Of a stretch of DNA of 64,000 nucleotides, positions 36,191 through 48,440 are shown one piece after another (positions within the stretch are counted from its first letter, which is position 1; each line of letters opens with the position of its first letter). Both the position numbers and the translations under genes were made by a program. Under the pieces are notes generated by a model that saw only the letters and a list, made by a program, of their open reading frames with translations, was not told where the DNA came from and did not search any database. This DNA comes from Brachypterus glaber (Eukaryota > Arthropoda > Insecta > Coleoptera > Kateretidae), in contig OY294048.1 in NCBI GenBank assembly GCA_958510825.1, positions 10,247,589 through 10,311,588 of the forward strand. The letters are read 5' to 3'.

Positions 36191-38550
36191 CGCATTTTTC
36201 TAATAAAAATTAATGTTTTTAGTTAAATTGTATTCTAAAAATCGTTATAATACGTAAATTTTACTACAAAACTCTAAAATAGTACTCTAAAATTACCAAA
36301 AATGTCAAAAAAATAAAATAAAAAATCGAAAACGGGAGTTTCAGCAAAAAAAAATAAGTAATTTTTGACATCAGGGGGTCAAAGGAAAACCTAAAAATAT
36401 TTTTTTTTAATGTAGCAGATTTCGGCTAAACAAAATTTTACCAAAATACATTTAAGGCAAAATGGTTTCTGATGTTTTTATATATGTGTCAATTATATAC
36501 CACAATCTATTTTACTTTTATGTTCCATAAAAAGGAAATATGTACCATCTACACTGTAAAAAATAGCGCTTCACGCTTATTATTTAATTAATAATTTTGC
36601 ATAATGTATTTTATTATGAAGAAAACATTAAATTATTTACTAAATATTAAATTTTTGGAGAAAGAAAATATTTTAATCCAAAAACTCAATCAATAAAAAT
36701 AATAAACGTATACTTTAAACATATTTTAAACATAATAATTATAATACTTCCTGTTTCTTTTAGATATGTCACATGTTTTTGTAATATATATGTGTCAATC
36801 AAAACAATATTGTATTTTACTTAAGGGCAGCCAAAAAGGCGAAAAATCAACAATGGTGAACCGTCTTTTGAGCAACATTATTTACAGATACGTAATTACT
36901 AATAACTAAATTGTATTAAACTAACCTGCAGAAAAAGGTTTGAATACAACACGATTTTGACACACTTATATTTAAGCCACTAATGTTAACATTGATATTT
37001 ACCACTTGTTAAATATTTTTTTAGAATATATATTTAGTATTTTGTTTTAATAATAATTAAATATATAACAACAATATACAATTTTTCTATGATATGGATA
37101 TATTTATCTATATTTTAAACAAGGTTTAATTTTTTTTAAATGTGGGATCGAACAAAAAATTAATTTTAACTCGAAAATACGTAATTTTTAACTACACATG
37201 GGTGAAATCGGTCTAAAGTACGCTACAAGTCAGTGCCGAATACAAATGCTTAAAGCAAGTGAGATAGTAAACTAGTGCTGGTTGCTGGGCTTTGGGGTAG
37301 CAGGCCTGCGCCCCTTAAACCACCCCTTATATTGATTCTATACAAGGCTCGCGCACACCATGTCTTCCTATCCATATTATACTGTGTTATAGTAATGACT
37401 ACACAGTAAAACAATACACAGTTAAAAATGTTTGTATTCGTTGGTGGTAGATGTATTTTGGGACATAATAATGTCAAACTTGTCACTTTCTCATACTGGC
37501 ATAGATAGAGCGAAAAGGGTGGCTCGTGCTAAGAAAAAATAAAAAATTAAGATAATAAAATATAAATGTTTTTTTTAATTTTAGGGGTGTACCCCTAAGC
37601 GTAGCTAGGGTACTCCTAAAGCCAATTTAAATTTCGAAGAATGGTCAGTGAAAACAACCAGTGGATATTAGTAGAGGGGATCTAAAAGATTTATAACCAT
37701 CAACAGCAATAAGTATCTCAGTAGATCGCTTCCGGAAAATACTGTTAAAAGTTCTTGGTGATGGCCCAGTTTCTTTGAAATTTTAGGTATAATTGGTGAA
37801 CTTATATAACAATTTTGGTTAAATTCTGCCCGGCGAATCCAAATTCTTTCACGAACTTGTTTTATCGATTATTGTTTTTGAAAAAAATGCAAATACAAAA
37901 ATTAATTTATAAAGTTTTAGCTTTTATTCTAGTATTATACTACAAATTATACAATTTTATAATTATAGAATTATATTAATTCATTATTAATTAATTATTA
38001 ATAATTTTCATTCTTTTTTCCAGGTGCAAAAATTTAAGGGGTTATTTTACATCAAAAAATATTTAGTTGCATATTTTTTATTACTTTTTAAAATTTTATG
38101 AAAATCAATATTACTACAGTTATTATTAAATAGCACTGAATAACAGTTCCTACAAACATACTTTCTAAATGCTTCCTAACTTAGGAATCCTAAGGGATCT
38201 ACAACCCCTTTAATTTTTATTAAAAGTATATTATGTGCTAGAACGAAGTTATTTCTTCTAATTTTTGATACCCTAAACACCATTTAAAAAAAATTGTTAC
38301 ACTGGAATTAGTAAAAATCGTAATTTTTGTATTGCTCTCAAATAAAACGTACCGGGCAGGTTTCTTACTAATTTAATTGACAGCTAATTTTAGTGACAGC
38401 TGGATAGTGCGACCGTTTTAGGCAAACATTTTTATTTCCCAATTCTCGCCCCCAATTTAAGAATAAGGCCCCGTCGCATCACAGTTGACAACTCGAGCGA
38501 TCTTCTCTGTTTGGCTGCCATTTTAACTGGACTGGTTGAAGACCCTTCAT
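36191..38550. other. AT-rich DNA, no gene supported
   Basis: Scattered elements only: a possible transposon end ('ctacactgtaaaaaatagcg') near 36550, a short GC patch at 37285-37325, and 'gtgtacccctaagcgtagc' near 37586. No conserved frame or tRNA was found. Confidence 0.4.
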
Positions 38551-38690
38551 ATTATGACAGATTAAGAAAACGTTTGTAGACTTTATTCGCAAAAGGAATA
38601 TAATCATTAGATTGATGTAGACTTGTGCGCCATCTATTGCTAGATGTAGACAACTACACATACATCTCCTAGTCTGGAGACTTTGAATGG
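38551..38690. repeat. Dispersed copy of the inner part of the 54-kb palindrome
   Basis: Matches the complement of about 54510-54650, sharing 'attagattgatgtagacttg', 'gcgccatctattgc' and 'tctcctagtct'. A shorter piece recurs at 47171-47195. Confidence 0.8.
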
Positions 38691-40414
38691 AGAGGTAGAA
38701 AACTATGAATTGTACTGTTTCGTCGATACAAGACTCCAAAATAAGAACAACATTGAAACACTAGTGACTTTGTGGTACTTTATTATTAAGTTACTTAATG
38801 TGTTTTAAAATTTAGTAAAATAGAGCTAAAGTATAACGGTAAAGTAGGATCGTTTTTATTTTTAAGGCATCCTACGTTTTTACTTTAGTTGGGTCCTTTC
38901 ATAATGAAATTCCCATTCCCAAGGTTTTTTATAATTAATAATTGCATTGGGCAATAATTGTTTTTAATAGAAAAAACAGTTATACGATAAAGAAAATATC
39001 ATTTTTTAAATTTTGGCATTTGAACATAAAGAAAATATTATATTTTTAAATTTTGTCATTTGAACATGTTGTTACTGAAAAACTGCTTGTGTAGAGCTCT
39101 AGCTCTAAAACAACAAAGAGTAAACAACTTTTTTCTAGGGTAATTTAAAGGTAATTCAGTCTTTATTAACTGGTAAAAATTTAATTTTGATATCTTTGTT
39201 AATAACGTCCAAAATTAAATGATTTTTCTTCTGTGAAACACCTTGTATACGAAACAATGTGTTGAAATACTATGTAAGCTTTGATACGTAGGTATATTGT
39301 AATTTATGTAAGTAGGCACATAATGTATTAATTTTTTTTTTTTTGACTTGTCCTATATCATGTATATGATCGATTGGAATTAATAAATGATTATTATAAA
39401 TGATTAAACCATCTGGTAATAGAAACCTTAATTATAACCTTCCTAGACACATGTTAACTCAATTTGAAAAGGGCTCCTGTTATTCATGTTTAACTGTTTT
39501 TAATGTATTACCACAAGATTTAATAGTTATTTGAGTATTAAGGACAGCAAGTGCATTTTACCGGTTGAGGATTATTTTGTAGATTGAGACGGAGTCGAAA
39601 TCTTCAATAATATCCCAAACCGGTAAAGCACCTAATCGACACTCCCATCCAACAAGGATGTAACTCAAGTTAGACCCATTTTGAGTTATACTCATAGGTA
39701 AACGCCTTGAAAAAAGATACACATGGTGGTAATACTCAGATTTCTCCACGGGCTATTTTAACCAAAAGTTTACCTAAAAACACTAAAGTAGGATATTCTA
39801 AACTTGAATATTATCAGAAACAAGCAATAAATAGAAAATAAATACTTATACAGTTAAATAGAGAATTTTATAAGCTTTCAAATGATGTATGACGTGGTTA
39901 CCTTTTCTATTTCAATCATTAGCCCACCCTTAAATACAAAAAAAAATATTTTAGAAATTTAGCTGTCGTGAAAAATGACAATATATGAGTTACGGCTTTG
40001 TTGCTTGGGGGTATCGTAATGGCCGTGATGCTTATTACGGTTTTTGCACAATCCAACAAAATAAACATCAATAAGATTTATAAAAGTGAAATTAAAAAGT
40101 AAAATTTATTTTATAGTAAAAATCAAGTCAGTACCTTTGATAAAATTTAACCCTAAAAACGGGTTGCTACGTATAATAAACAATGCTAAATTCCTAATTT
40201 TGTTTGACGTTTCTCCTGTGTGCCAATATCTTTGTAAAATAAACATTTTTTGAAAAAATGCGTCAAAATGACAATATAAGATGTTTTGCAATTATACCCG
40301 AAAAATCCAAAGATCAGTATGAAAATAGTTGAAAAAATTTCAAAACATGGAGCAGTAAAAAAAATATGTGAAAACAGAAAAGTTACTGTTGGCTTATTAA
40401 TAAATAATTATTTC
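38691..40414. other. AT-rich DNA, no gene supported
   Basis: No repeats of note. 'aacaccttgtata' near 39238 may be an orphan transposon end. The 60-codon frames on the minus strand at 39558 and 40106 have no recognisable domains. Confidence 0.4.
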
Positions 40415-40419
40415 GTTCG

Positions 40420-40985
40420 AAGAAAAGGTAGACTAACATCTCTACTCTAAATTTCTCTACTCCCTAACATCCCTACTCCATAACATCCCTACTCCACAAC
40501 AACTCTACTCCGTAACATCTCTACTCCATAACATCTCTACTCCGTAACAACTCTACTCCTCACTATATGCACTCGATTAGCCACTTGTCTTAACTCAAAT
40601 GAATATTTGTCATGCTAAGTCACTGTCAAATATGAATTTAATTTATTAATTACTTACTTATTAGTGCATATTAAGAGTACGCGGTCATTGTGGCTTTTAG
40701 AATAATTCATTTATGATTGTTCTAGATTTACATTAAAAGATAAACGTTTTCTAGGAAAAAAATAGAATAATCTAGAAGAAGAAGATTCTTTGTTCTTTGA
40801 ACTGCTCATTTATTATTAAGTGGCTAATCGAGTGCATATAGTGCGGAGTAGAGTTGTTACGGAGTAGAGATGTTATGGAGTAGAGATGTTACGGAGTAGA
40901 GTTGTTGTGGAGTAGAGATGTTATGGAGTAGGGATGTTAGGGAGTAGAGAAATTTAGAGTAAAGATGTTAGTCTGCCGAAGAAAA
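40420..40985. mobile_element. FB-type foldback element with arms of 16-bp tandem units
   Basis: The left arm (40420-40583) and right arm (40816-40985) are inverted copies with only a few differences by eye. Within each arm a 16-bp unit of the form 'cgtaacatctctactc' is repeated about six to eight times, bounded inside by 'gcactcgattagccactt'. The 230-bp middle is unique and non-coding. Arms made of short tandem units are the hallmark of FB (foldback) elements of flies. Confidence 0.9.
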
Positions 40986-41189
40986 AACCTGAATAGTCCA
41001 ATAACGTTTAACAGTTATTGTGCCAATTGTAATTTTATATTTAACTTTAATAAAAACTAATGTAAAGCTTAAAAAAAATTAGATTATTATTTACTTACCG
41101 CCTCCCGATCGGTAAGTAATTTACTTACCGATCAGCAATTTGTAAACATAACCTACTGCTGTCATAATTAGTCTAGTAAACGCGTCAAA

Positions 41190-42260
41190 TTACCCGATCG
41201 TTTCATAACATACGTTTTTAGCGCACGAGTACAAGTTTAGAAACCGAGCCACTTGCGGTGAGTTTTCTAAAATACTAGTGCGCTAAAAACGTGTTATGAA
41301 ACGAGTGCTTTATACAATTTTTTCTATTTTGCGCTAAAATTTTAAAAAAACTTACATTTAAAATGATGACTGATTTTGGGATTTTTGTTTCGAATTGGCA
41401 TTACAGTTTTCGCCATGTTTAAAATTTTAAGAACGAATATTATTTTGATATATTTTATAGTCATTTCTTCTCTTTTCCACTGCAAGTAACCAAGCTACAA
41501 TTTTAACACGGTAAAACATAACCTAAACACAAAATTTTGTAGAAAATTAAACTTTAAACCGACGTTCACAATTGCACGGCAAACGTCAAGAGATAGACTT
41601 TTGTGTGTTGCCAACCCAAAAGAAAAAAAAGTAGAGACCTCTTATGGGCCTATAAGAACACGCAAAATGCGTGTGATTATTAGCTTATAAGAGTCTCAAA
41701 ATAGAAAAAATATGTAAATAGTTTTAGTGCTTTCAAAAGAAATATTTAATCGTATTTTGTAAACCTAAAATCATATTTATTTTCGTAATATTTATAGTAT
41801 ATTAAAGTACTAGTTTCATAACATACGTTTTTAGCGCACGAGTATAAGTTTAGAAAACGACCCGCTTGCGGCGAGTTTATCTAAAGTACTAGTGCTGTAA
41901 AACCGTGTTATGAAACGAGTGCTTTATACAATTTTTTCTATTTTGCTCTAAAATTTAAAAAACTTACATTTAAATTGATGACTGATTTAGGGATATTTGT
42001 TTTGGGTTGGCATTACAGTTTACACTATGTTTAAAATTCTAAGAACAAATGATATTTTGATATATTTTACAGTCATCTCTTCTTTTTTCACTGCAATTAA
42101 CCAGTCCACAATTTTAACACGGTAAAAAATAACCTAAACACAAAATTTTGTATGTTGCCAACCCAACAGAAAAAAAAGTAGAGACCTCTTATGGGCCTAT
42201 AAGAACACGAAAAATGCCTGTTCTTATGAGCTTATAAGAGTAGCAAAATAGAAAAAATCC
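41190..42260. repeat. Direct repeat pair of ~510 and ~450 bp
   Basis: 41198-41710 and 41811-42258 are the same sequence in direct orientation, each starting 'gtttcataacatacgttt' and ending near 'cttataagag..caaaatag'. The second copy lacks about 60 bp. The first 100 bases of each form a hairpin ('tttttagcgcacgag' with 'gtgcgctaaaaacg'). Confidence 0.9.
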
Positions 42261-42599
42261 GTTAAGTATACATTAATTGTTGTTATTATAAGATGAATTT
42301 TATATTCATAGTTTTTTATGTGAAATTTATGTTTGTTTACTGTCATAATTGGTTAAGTAAAGATTTATTTATTTACTATTTATTTTACAAAAGCTAACGT
42401 TACAATATATAATTTTTTTTACCTCCTAAAAAGATACAACGAAGTTTTCAATAAACTAAATCAGACTTCACATAATCCTTATGAGGGCATTTATTTTAGG
42501 GAAACGTTGAGTGTAGCAATACAAAACGGTAATGCGGTGAGTGTTTTGGGTAATTTTAGAAAGAAATGGAAAGATATTTAGTTTATTTATTTTTTTAGC
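42261..42599. other. AT-rich spacer
   Basis: No feature seen. Confidence 0.4.
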
Positions 42600-43122
42600 T
42601 TTTTGATTTTTGGGGAATAGGGCTTTGGATCTAACTAAAATTGTTATCTAATTTTGCTGTGACGTTTCGACGATGGATTTTCGTTGTTTTCGAACCTTTA
42701 TTGGAAATAAAAAAGTATATATAAATATAAAAAAAATACAATTGTTTAAACATTTAACTTCACATGACAAAGCATAATTTAAGCCAGCTAGTAGATTCGG
42801 TTGCTGCGTATAGTAAAGGACACTGTCTTAATTTTATTTTTTAACTGTTATTTATTTTTTTAAATAATGTTTTGTTTATGTGAGTGTTTACTGTTAGCGA
42901 CAATGACTAATCTTTGGATTTAATTCTCTGTAAGTTCTTCTCTGTATTTTATTATTATTTATTTTAAGGTTAAGTTAAATTTTTAAACAATTGTATTTTT
43001 TACACTTATATATACTTTTTTATTTCCAATAAAGGTTCGAAAACAACGAAAATCCATCGTCGAAACGCCACAGCAAAATTAGATAGCAATTTTAGTCAGA
43101 TCCCCAAAAATCAAAAAGATAA
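42600..43122. mobile_element. ~520-bp foldback element with 'CGAAACGTCAC' arms
   Basis: 'tctaattttgctgtgacg' and 'atggattttcgttgttttcg' on the left are mirrored by 'cgaaaacaacgaaaatccat' and 'acagcaaaattaga' on the right. Arms are about 150 bp. A third copy of the arm is at 59020-59125. The CGAAACG word beside a structured end is typical of Penelope-like or similar elements, but no reverse transcriptase is present. Confidence 0.75.
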
Positions 43123-43239
43123 ATTATACAAATCTGGCAAAAACTTTCAATTTATTTTTTTTAGTCTTTTTTATTTTTTTTTTTATTTAATCATTTTACT
43201 TAATTTGTAATTTTTGTTTGTAATATTAATGTTAGTATA

Positions 43240-44069
43240 CACTGTTAAAAAGGATCCATTTGGATGTGGCCAATTAAATTATTTGGTTGTGATTAACAAA
43301 TTTTATTTGAGTCAAATAAATATTTAAATATTTAGTTCATGTAAACAAATGTTTTAATTTTAAAATGATTTATTAATGTGAACAAAATATAATTTATTTG
43401 ACAGAAATAAAATTTATTTATAGTATTATTAAATTGAGCCATTATTTGATTATTTATATCGTAAAAGTTTTTTCCAAATTAACTTCCCTACACGTTTTCA
43501 ACAAAAACACCTTTTCCAAATTAATTTCACTACACCTTTTTATTGTTACGGGTGTCTTTGTTTCAGTTACCTCGAAATTACATATTTTGACATTTGTCAT
43601 ATTTTGAATGATAAAACCAAATATTGCACAAATTCTTACAAAAACTAATAATTTTCTTTGAGTACGGGATTAACTTAGATTATTATTATTTTAACGATTT
43701 ATCAAAAATTTTATTAAAAATTCTTTATTTAGGCAAAATTCTTAAACTTTGTTAAGGTACTAATAATATTTTTTAGGTAAAGAAGATATAGCAGATAAGT
43801 ATTATTTTTAAACGCAATACCTTACCAGCCCATCTAGAAATAGGTGCGCCTGATAAGAACATTTTAATTTTATTTTCTGTTTTAGATGTTTTATCGATAT
43901 AAATAATCATTGAGGCGAAATGGCTCAAATTAATAATACTATAAATATATATATATACCTCAAATAAAGTATAGATTCTAATTAAAATTTATTTGGCACA
44001 ACCAAATAATTTAATTGGCCATATCGAAACCGAATATTTAGTTGACATAAATAAACTGTTTTATCAGTG
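43240..44069. mobile_element. 830-bp non-autonomous element, CACTG ends, TA target
   Basis: Ends CACTGTTAAAA and TTTTATCAGTG with TA outside each. Inner blocks 'ggccaattaaattatttggt' and 'accaaataatttaattggcc' pair exactly. No transposase frame. Tc1/mariner-type MITE is the simplest reading. Confidence 0.8.
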
Positions 44070-44964
44070 TATTTATAAAATTGTTTTTATTCGATTGATT
44101 TTAAAAGCGACACTTTCTGTTCATGTTTTACGGGCGAAAAGTTGAACTTTGTGGCCCTAGGGCCAAAAAGTTTTTTTCGCCCGCTAACTAAAACTTGTTA
44201 TTTTTAAGCTTTTTAAAAGAAGATGCTTTACCTTTACTGTAATATTTATAAAGAAATATGACCTTTTGGTCACTTTTTGTCTTGAACTAACGGTTCTTTT
44301 TGACCAGATACAGATATAATTATTTCATACAAAATAAAAAAAATTTCAAACATAACCTCACAATATGTCACACCCCGGTCTGGAAACGATTTTTAGCTCA
44401 ACTTCCAAACAACCCAAATTTTTTTTCATAACTTGATTATTTAGAGCTCTGGTATCAATTTAAGACCAAATTTAAAAAAATCTATCAGTGAGTTTTTTTT
44501 TTATTTGCAAAAAACACCTAAAATATAGCATTTTCTCAGCTTCTCATGAATTGAGTATTTTTTTTTATTATTTGAGATAAAAGGAGATAACATTACAAAA
44601 TCTTACAAAAAAAGTTTTTAATGCAATAAAATAATTAATAAAGCGCACAGTGGCTCGAAAAAAAAAAATTGTAGCAAAATGAATTTTATGTAAATAATTT
44701 AAATTGTATTCAAATTGGACGTAACCAGATTGTATGTAAATTATTATCGAGAGTGTAAAGTATGTACAGGGTGTCTCAAAACCGAAAAAGCACATCTTTG
44801 TTAAAAAATTAGAAAACAGTTTGATATAATAATTTAAAAAAAAATTCTTTATTTAAGAACAGAAAAACAAAAATATAATATAATATCTATAACTAAAAGA
44901 AAATGTAATATTTATGAAATTTTTAACTTATATAACGTTTAAATAATAATTATTATAATTAAAA

Positions 44965-46971
44965 TTATAAGTGGATACTGTTATAATATCTAACAGCTCT
45001 AAGCAAAGAAATGGCATATCCTGGATTACCCAAGTTAATTTTGAATCTATTCCAAAAAAATTTCCAATCCGCGTGTACGCTCTCAAATGCCTGCTCAGAG
45101 TATGGGCCTAAAGGTTCTTTTTTAAGTCTAATAAAATCTTTAATGTGATGGATAACAGTATGTATTTTTGGGGTTGGATTTATATTTAAATATTTAAAAT
45201 CATATAAAAATAAATCTATATACTTAAAGCAGTTTGGATCTAAAGTTTTTCCAAAACAGGATTTAACAACTAATCTAAAGCTGCTAAAAGATTGCACGTA
45301 TTTTAAACATTGTAGTGGTGCAATGCCTCTTAAATAATCAACATTGTTTAACAATTTGTTGCAAGCATTTCCATCAAATGAAAAACCTGACCCTCTAGTG
45401 AAATCTTTCTCGACCCTGCAGTGTTTAGCCCACCTATGTGTCATTTCTGGATAATCTTTTTCCATATTATTAAATAGTAAAGAGATTACTCCTAGCAACA
45501 AATGTAGCTCGGGTGGCGGAATAAATTCTATTATGCTTAAATCTGGTTTTAAAGTAACTATTGGAGGATGTATATTATTTTCATATTGATTTAATTTAGT
45601 TTTATCTCCGCCAGTTTCTCCCCACCAAGCTGAATATTGTTGATTACTTCTCTGTAGAGATCTAGAAATGCCAACATCAAAAAGATTATTTTTGTGTGCA
45701 TTACACCACGTACAGGGATAGGAACAACTATGTGACTGTATTCCAAACAACATGTTTAATATTTTTAGATCAGCAGAAACAGAAAATTTATCTTGTATTG
45801 AGTTTAAATTTAAAAGCTCCCACAATAATTTTACATTGTGGTAATTTTCCTGCATGGATGAAACTATGGCTAGTACCAAAGTTTTTTTAACCCCAGAATC
45901 ACAAATTTTTTTAATTTTACCTGAATTTGTACTTAATGTAATGCAAATTTTTAAAAAATTTTGGCCGGCGTCAATGCCGATCTTTATAATAAATGTTTCT
46001 TCATAACTTCTTTCTTTGGATACATAATTTATCAAACCTTGTACGTCGTTGCAGTAGACAATGTTTCTTTTTTCCCATTTTTCTACTTCATCTTTAGAAT
46101 AAAGAATATTTTGAAATGTGAAACTAAAAAAATCATCTATTTGGTGACGATGTTCTTGAAGTTGAGGCACTATGTAGGATTCTACACTTTTTCTTCCACT
46201 CGTTTTTCTTACTGTATGCAGAATTTTTTTAACTTGGTTTCCGGAAATATTTAACTCAGACTGCATATTTACAACGTCACTTAAATTAATGTTAGTTTTT
46301 GAACTTGTTTTTGGTCTTATTACAATTGAAAGTGGTTTCCCAGTAAGAGTGGGTAGTTTAGTTTCAGTATTTGGCTTTTGCTTAGCTAATAGAGTAGAAA
46401 CAATCCTGTCCCTACTATTTTCTGTGGATAATTGAGCGATATTTATAATTTTTTGCTTTTCAGTGCATTTATGTGACTTTCCACGACAAATTTCGCTTAA
46501 ACAGTTGCAGCATAGTGTTTTCCAATCTGAATTTCGTTTTACTTTGGCTTTAAAAACTTTTTTTCGTTGTGGATATTTAACATTTTGGTCTACTGCTTTA
46601 AAGCTTTTTAAATTTTTAAGTCTGTTATCATTTTGCTTGATAGGAGCCCTGGAACATTTACACATTAAGCAGTCGCATAATCCTTTTTTCCATATAATTC
46701 TGTTGTACGTATAATCAAAAACTTTAATTTTAGTCTTGTCTTTTTTTCGTACATATAACAATTTTAGACACGAAGGACAAACCGAACTTGGAAAACTTTT
46801 ATCTTTTTCATGGTAAATCTTAATTTCTTCTTTTATGGTACCTAACAAGGTACTTGGTATTCTACTTAAGTTTTTTGCTTTAGTAAAACAAATCAAACAT
46901 AAAAGGCTCCGGTTGTCTGCATGCGTATTTTTAACACGATTACTGGTTTTATTATAATTAATATACTTCAT
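44965..46971 (-). CDS. 668-aa transposase-like protein of the 3166-bp transposon
   Basis: An intact frame sits between the element's inverted repeats, so it is the element's only gene and presumably its transposase. Cysteine pairs occur in the N-terminal third: C25-x2-C28, C65-x2-C68, a cluster at 99-106, and C154/C155-x-x-C157 to C169, suggesting several zinc-binding knuckles. The core has candidate catalytic acids D334 (IGIDAGQ), D401 (SADLKI) and E626 or E630 (SEQAFESVH). Between the second D and the E lie C420-x2-C423 and H604-x4-H609. D, D, Cx2C, Hx4H, E in this order is the arrangement known for the RAG1/Transib/Chapaev/CMC transposases, which cut and paste DNA in the nucleus. The start ATG at 46971 is the first in frame. 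No stops or frameshifts, so it may be active or recently so. The family is inferred, not searched; an unrelated DDE superfamily with the same zinc layout is possible. Confidence 0.75.
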   Translation of the reverse strand: MKYINYNKTSNRVKNTHADNRSLLCLICFTKAKNLSRIPSTLLGTIKEEIKIYHEKDKSFPSSVCPSCLKLLYVRKKDKTKIKVFDYTYNRIIWKKGLCDCLMCKCSRAPIKQNDNRLKNLKSFKAVDQNVKYPQRKKVFKAKVKRNSDWKTLCCNCLSEICRGKSHKCTEKQKIINIAQLSTENSRDRIVSTLLAKQKPNTETKLPTLTGKPLSIVIRPKTSSKTNINLSDVVNMQSELNISGNQVKKILHTVRKTSGRKSVESYIVPQLQEHRHQIDDFFSFTFQNILYSKDEVEKWEKRNIVYCNDVQGLINYVSKERSYEETFIIKIGIDAGQNFLKICITLSTNSGKIKKICDSGVKKTLVLAIVSSMQENYHNVKLLWELLNLNSIQDKFSVSADLKILNMLFGIQSHSCSYPCTWCNAHKNNLFDVGISRSLQRSNQQYSAWWGETGGDKTKLNQYENNIHPPIVTLKPDLSIIEFIPPPELHLLLGVISLLFNNMEKDYPEMTHRWAKHCRVEKDFTRGSGFSFDGNACNKLLNNVDYLRGIAPLQCLKYVQSFSSFRLVVKSCFGKTLDPNCFKYIDLFLYDFKYLNINPTPKIHTVIHHIKDFIRLKKEPLGPYSEQAFESVHADWKFFWNRFKINLGNPGYAISLLRAVRYYNSIHL

Positions 46972-47348
46972 AGTTTTAAATACGGGTTGAGTATTGATAA
47001 AAAATCACTTTAATATACTAAATTATAAGTTCCGCATAAATAAAAATAATGTTTACAATACTTCTTCCAACTGACATAAGGCTACTAGATTTATTATCTT
47101 TATAAAAGTGTCAAATTTTTATAAGCCCACTAAGTTTATTAAAGAAAAATCTTTAAGTATGTCGAATATAGTCATTAGATTGATGTAGACAAGTCTTTAA
47201 CTTGAAGAAAAAGTATAGTCTATAACACGTATGGAATATTCATTTCGCGCTCGCGGGATCATCAGACTTACCTGCCGGCTCATATAACAAACTTTGCGCT
47301 CACGCAGAATATTGTATATTCCATACTAGTTACAGAATACGTTATTAT
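46972..47348. other. 5' region of the transposase gene, with a small palindrome
   Basis: On the minus strand this is the transposase promoter region, but no clear TATA box stands out. A palindrome at 47228-47330 pairs 'tatggaatattcatttcgcg' with a diverged 'cagaatattgtatattccat'. 47171-47195 is a fragment of the repeat seen at 38551 and 54580. Confidence 0.5.
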
Positions 47349-48025
47349 AATACTCAATACTTGAGAAGCTGAGAAAAAGCTATATTTTAGGTGTTTTTTG
47401 CAAATAAAAAAAAAACGCACTGATAGATTTTTTAAATTTGGTCTTAAATTGATGCCAGAGCTCTAAATAATCAAGTTATGAAAAAAAACTTGGGTTGTTT
47501 AGAAGTTGAGCTAAAAATTCTTTCCAGACCGGGGTGGTCAACTGATTAATATGTATTCACCCAATAAAATAAATTAAAAACACAAAATTTCAATTGTAAA
47601 ATCACTTTCAATATTTATAATATTCATAGAACGGTTTCAACGGTATTATTTTCACAACAGACACATTTTAAAATTAATCACCAAGCTATAGCTTTTTTAA
47701 TTTGAAAATGAAACCGCAAGCAAAAGAAACGATTTAATTGTTTTCGTAGCGATTTGACTGGACAGCAATTTGTAATGGATAACTAGATAAGTAATAAGAC
47801 AGTATAAAAAAATATTTTTTATACTTTAAAATTAAGTACATTTTAATAATTTATTATAATTAGTAACAATCGAATAAAAAATATTGTATAATACACGGGC
47901 AAAAAGTTAAATTTCGATTTCGTAGGCTTATTACCCTCGGGCTGGCCCGATCGGCCGGCCCTCGGCTTCTAAAAACCTACTCAATCGAAAAACTTAACTT
48001 TTCGCCCTTGTATTATAAATAACTA

Positions 48026-48440
48026 TTTTATACGAATATGATATTTCTGTACAGCTTATTGTAAACTGACGCATAATATTAAATTATACAAACAAAAAAA
48101 TTATATTTGATACGTTATTTTAAAATATTTATGTTGCGTATTTTATATTTCTATGAAAACATAATATAATTTATAATATGATATAATTTAAAATTGTAAT
48201 TATAATTATAATAGAACTGTAAACTGTAATGGGTTAGTCTCGTATATAAACAAATAAACATTGTTGGAAGCTTGCTAGGTTTGGCAGTTAAAAGTCGATT
48301 ACAAATAAAAATTAAAAAATATATGTTTTTCGCATGGCAATAATCTGTACGGATTTATTTTTACACAACGATTTACTTTTATTTTTACAAAAAAAACTAT
48401 TTTAGCTAGCAAGAGCTTAGAATTGGGGGGGGGTTAAGTT
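48026..48440. other. AT-rich spacer
   Basis: No feature seen; a G-run lies at about 48424-48433. Confidence 0.4.

Larger units (their letters stand above)
44371..47536. mobile_element. Complete 3166-bp DNA transposon, Chapaev/CMC-like, 4-bp target duplication
   Basis: The ends CACCCCGGTCTGGAAA and TTTCCAGACCGGGGTG begin ~190-bp inverted repeats (44371-44560 and 47349-47536) that are very similar. GTCA lies directly outside both ends (44367-44370 and 47537-47540). The sister repeat at 56939 onward reads GTTA there with no insert, which fixes the boundaries. The element encodes one intact transposase-like protein (44965-46971). CAC ends plus a 4-bp duplication fit the Chapaev branch of the CMC superfamily; a Transib element would give 5 bp. 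Confidence 0.85.
44088..48025. mobile_element. Repeat copy 1 split by the 3.17-kb transposon
   Basis: 44088-44370 and 47541-48025 together match the uninterrupted sequence 56939-58701 (minus its own LINE insertions): 'tttttattcgattgatt' at the left and 'acgggcaaaaagttaaat' and 'gcccttgtattataaataac' at the right. The repeat itself is non-coding, with a GC-rich terminal palindrome ('cctcgggctggcccgatcgg'). Confidence 0.85.

Noticed and set aside
40420..40583. CRISPR-like short repeats
   Set aside because: The 16-bp units are directly adjacent with no spacers and form the arm of an inverted-repeat element.
42640..43090. Hammerhead ribozyme in the CGAAACGTC arms
   Set aside because: The GAAACGTC word is present, but no CUGANGA box lies at the right distance upstream, so the fold is not supported there.
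44371..47536. Transib identity for the 3166-bp element
   Set aside because: Transib makes 5-bp duplications; here the flanks and empty site support 4 bp, and the first-to-second D spacing (67) is shorter than I recall for RAG1/Transib.
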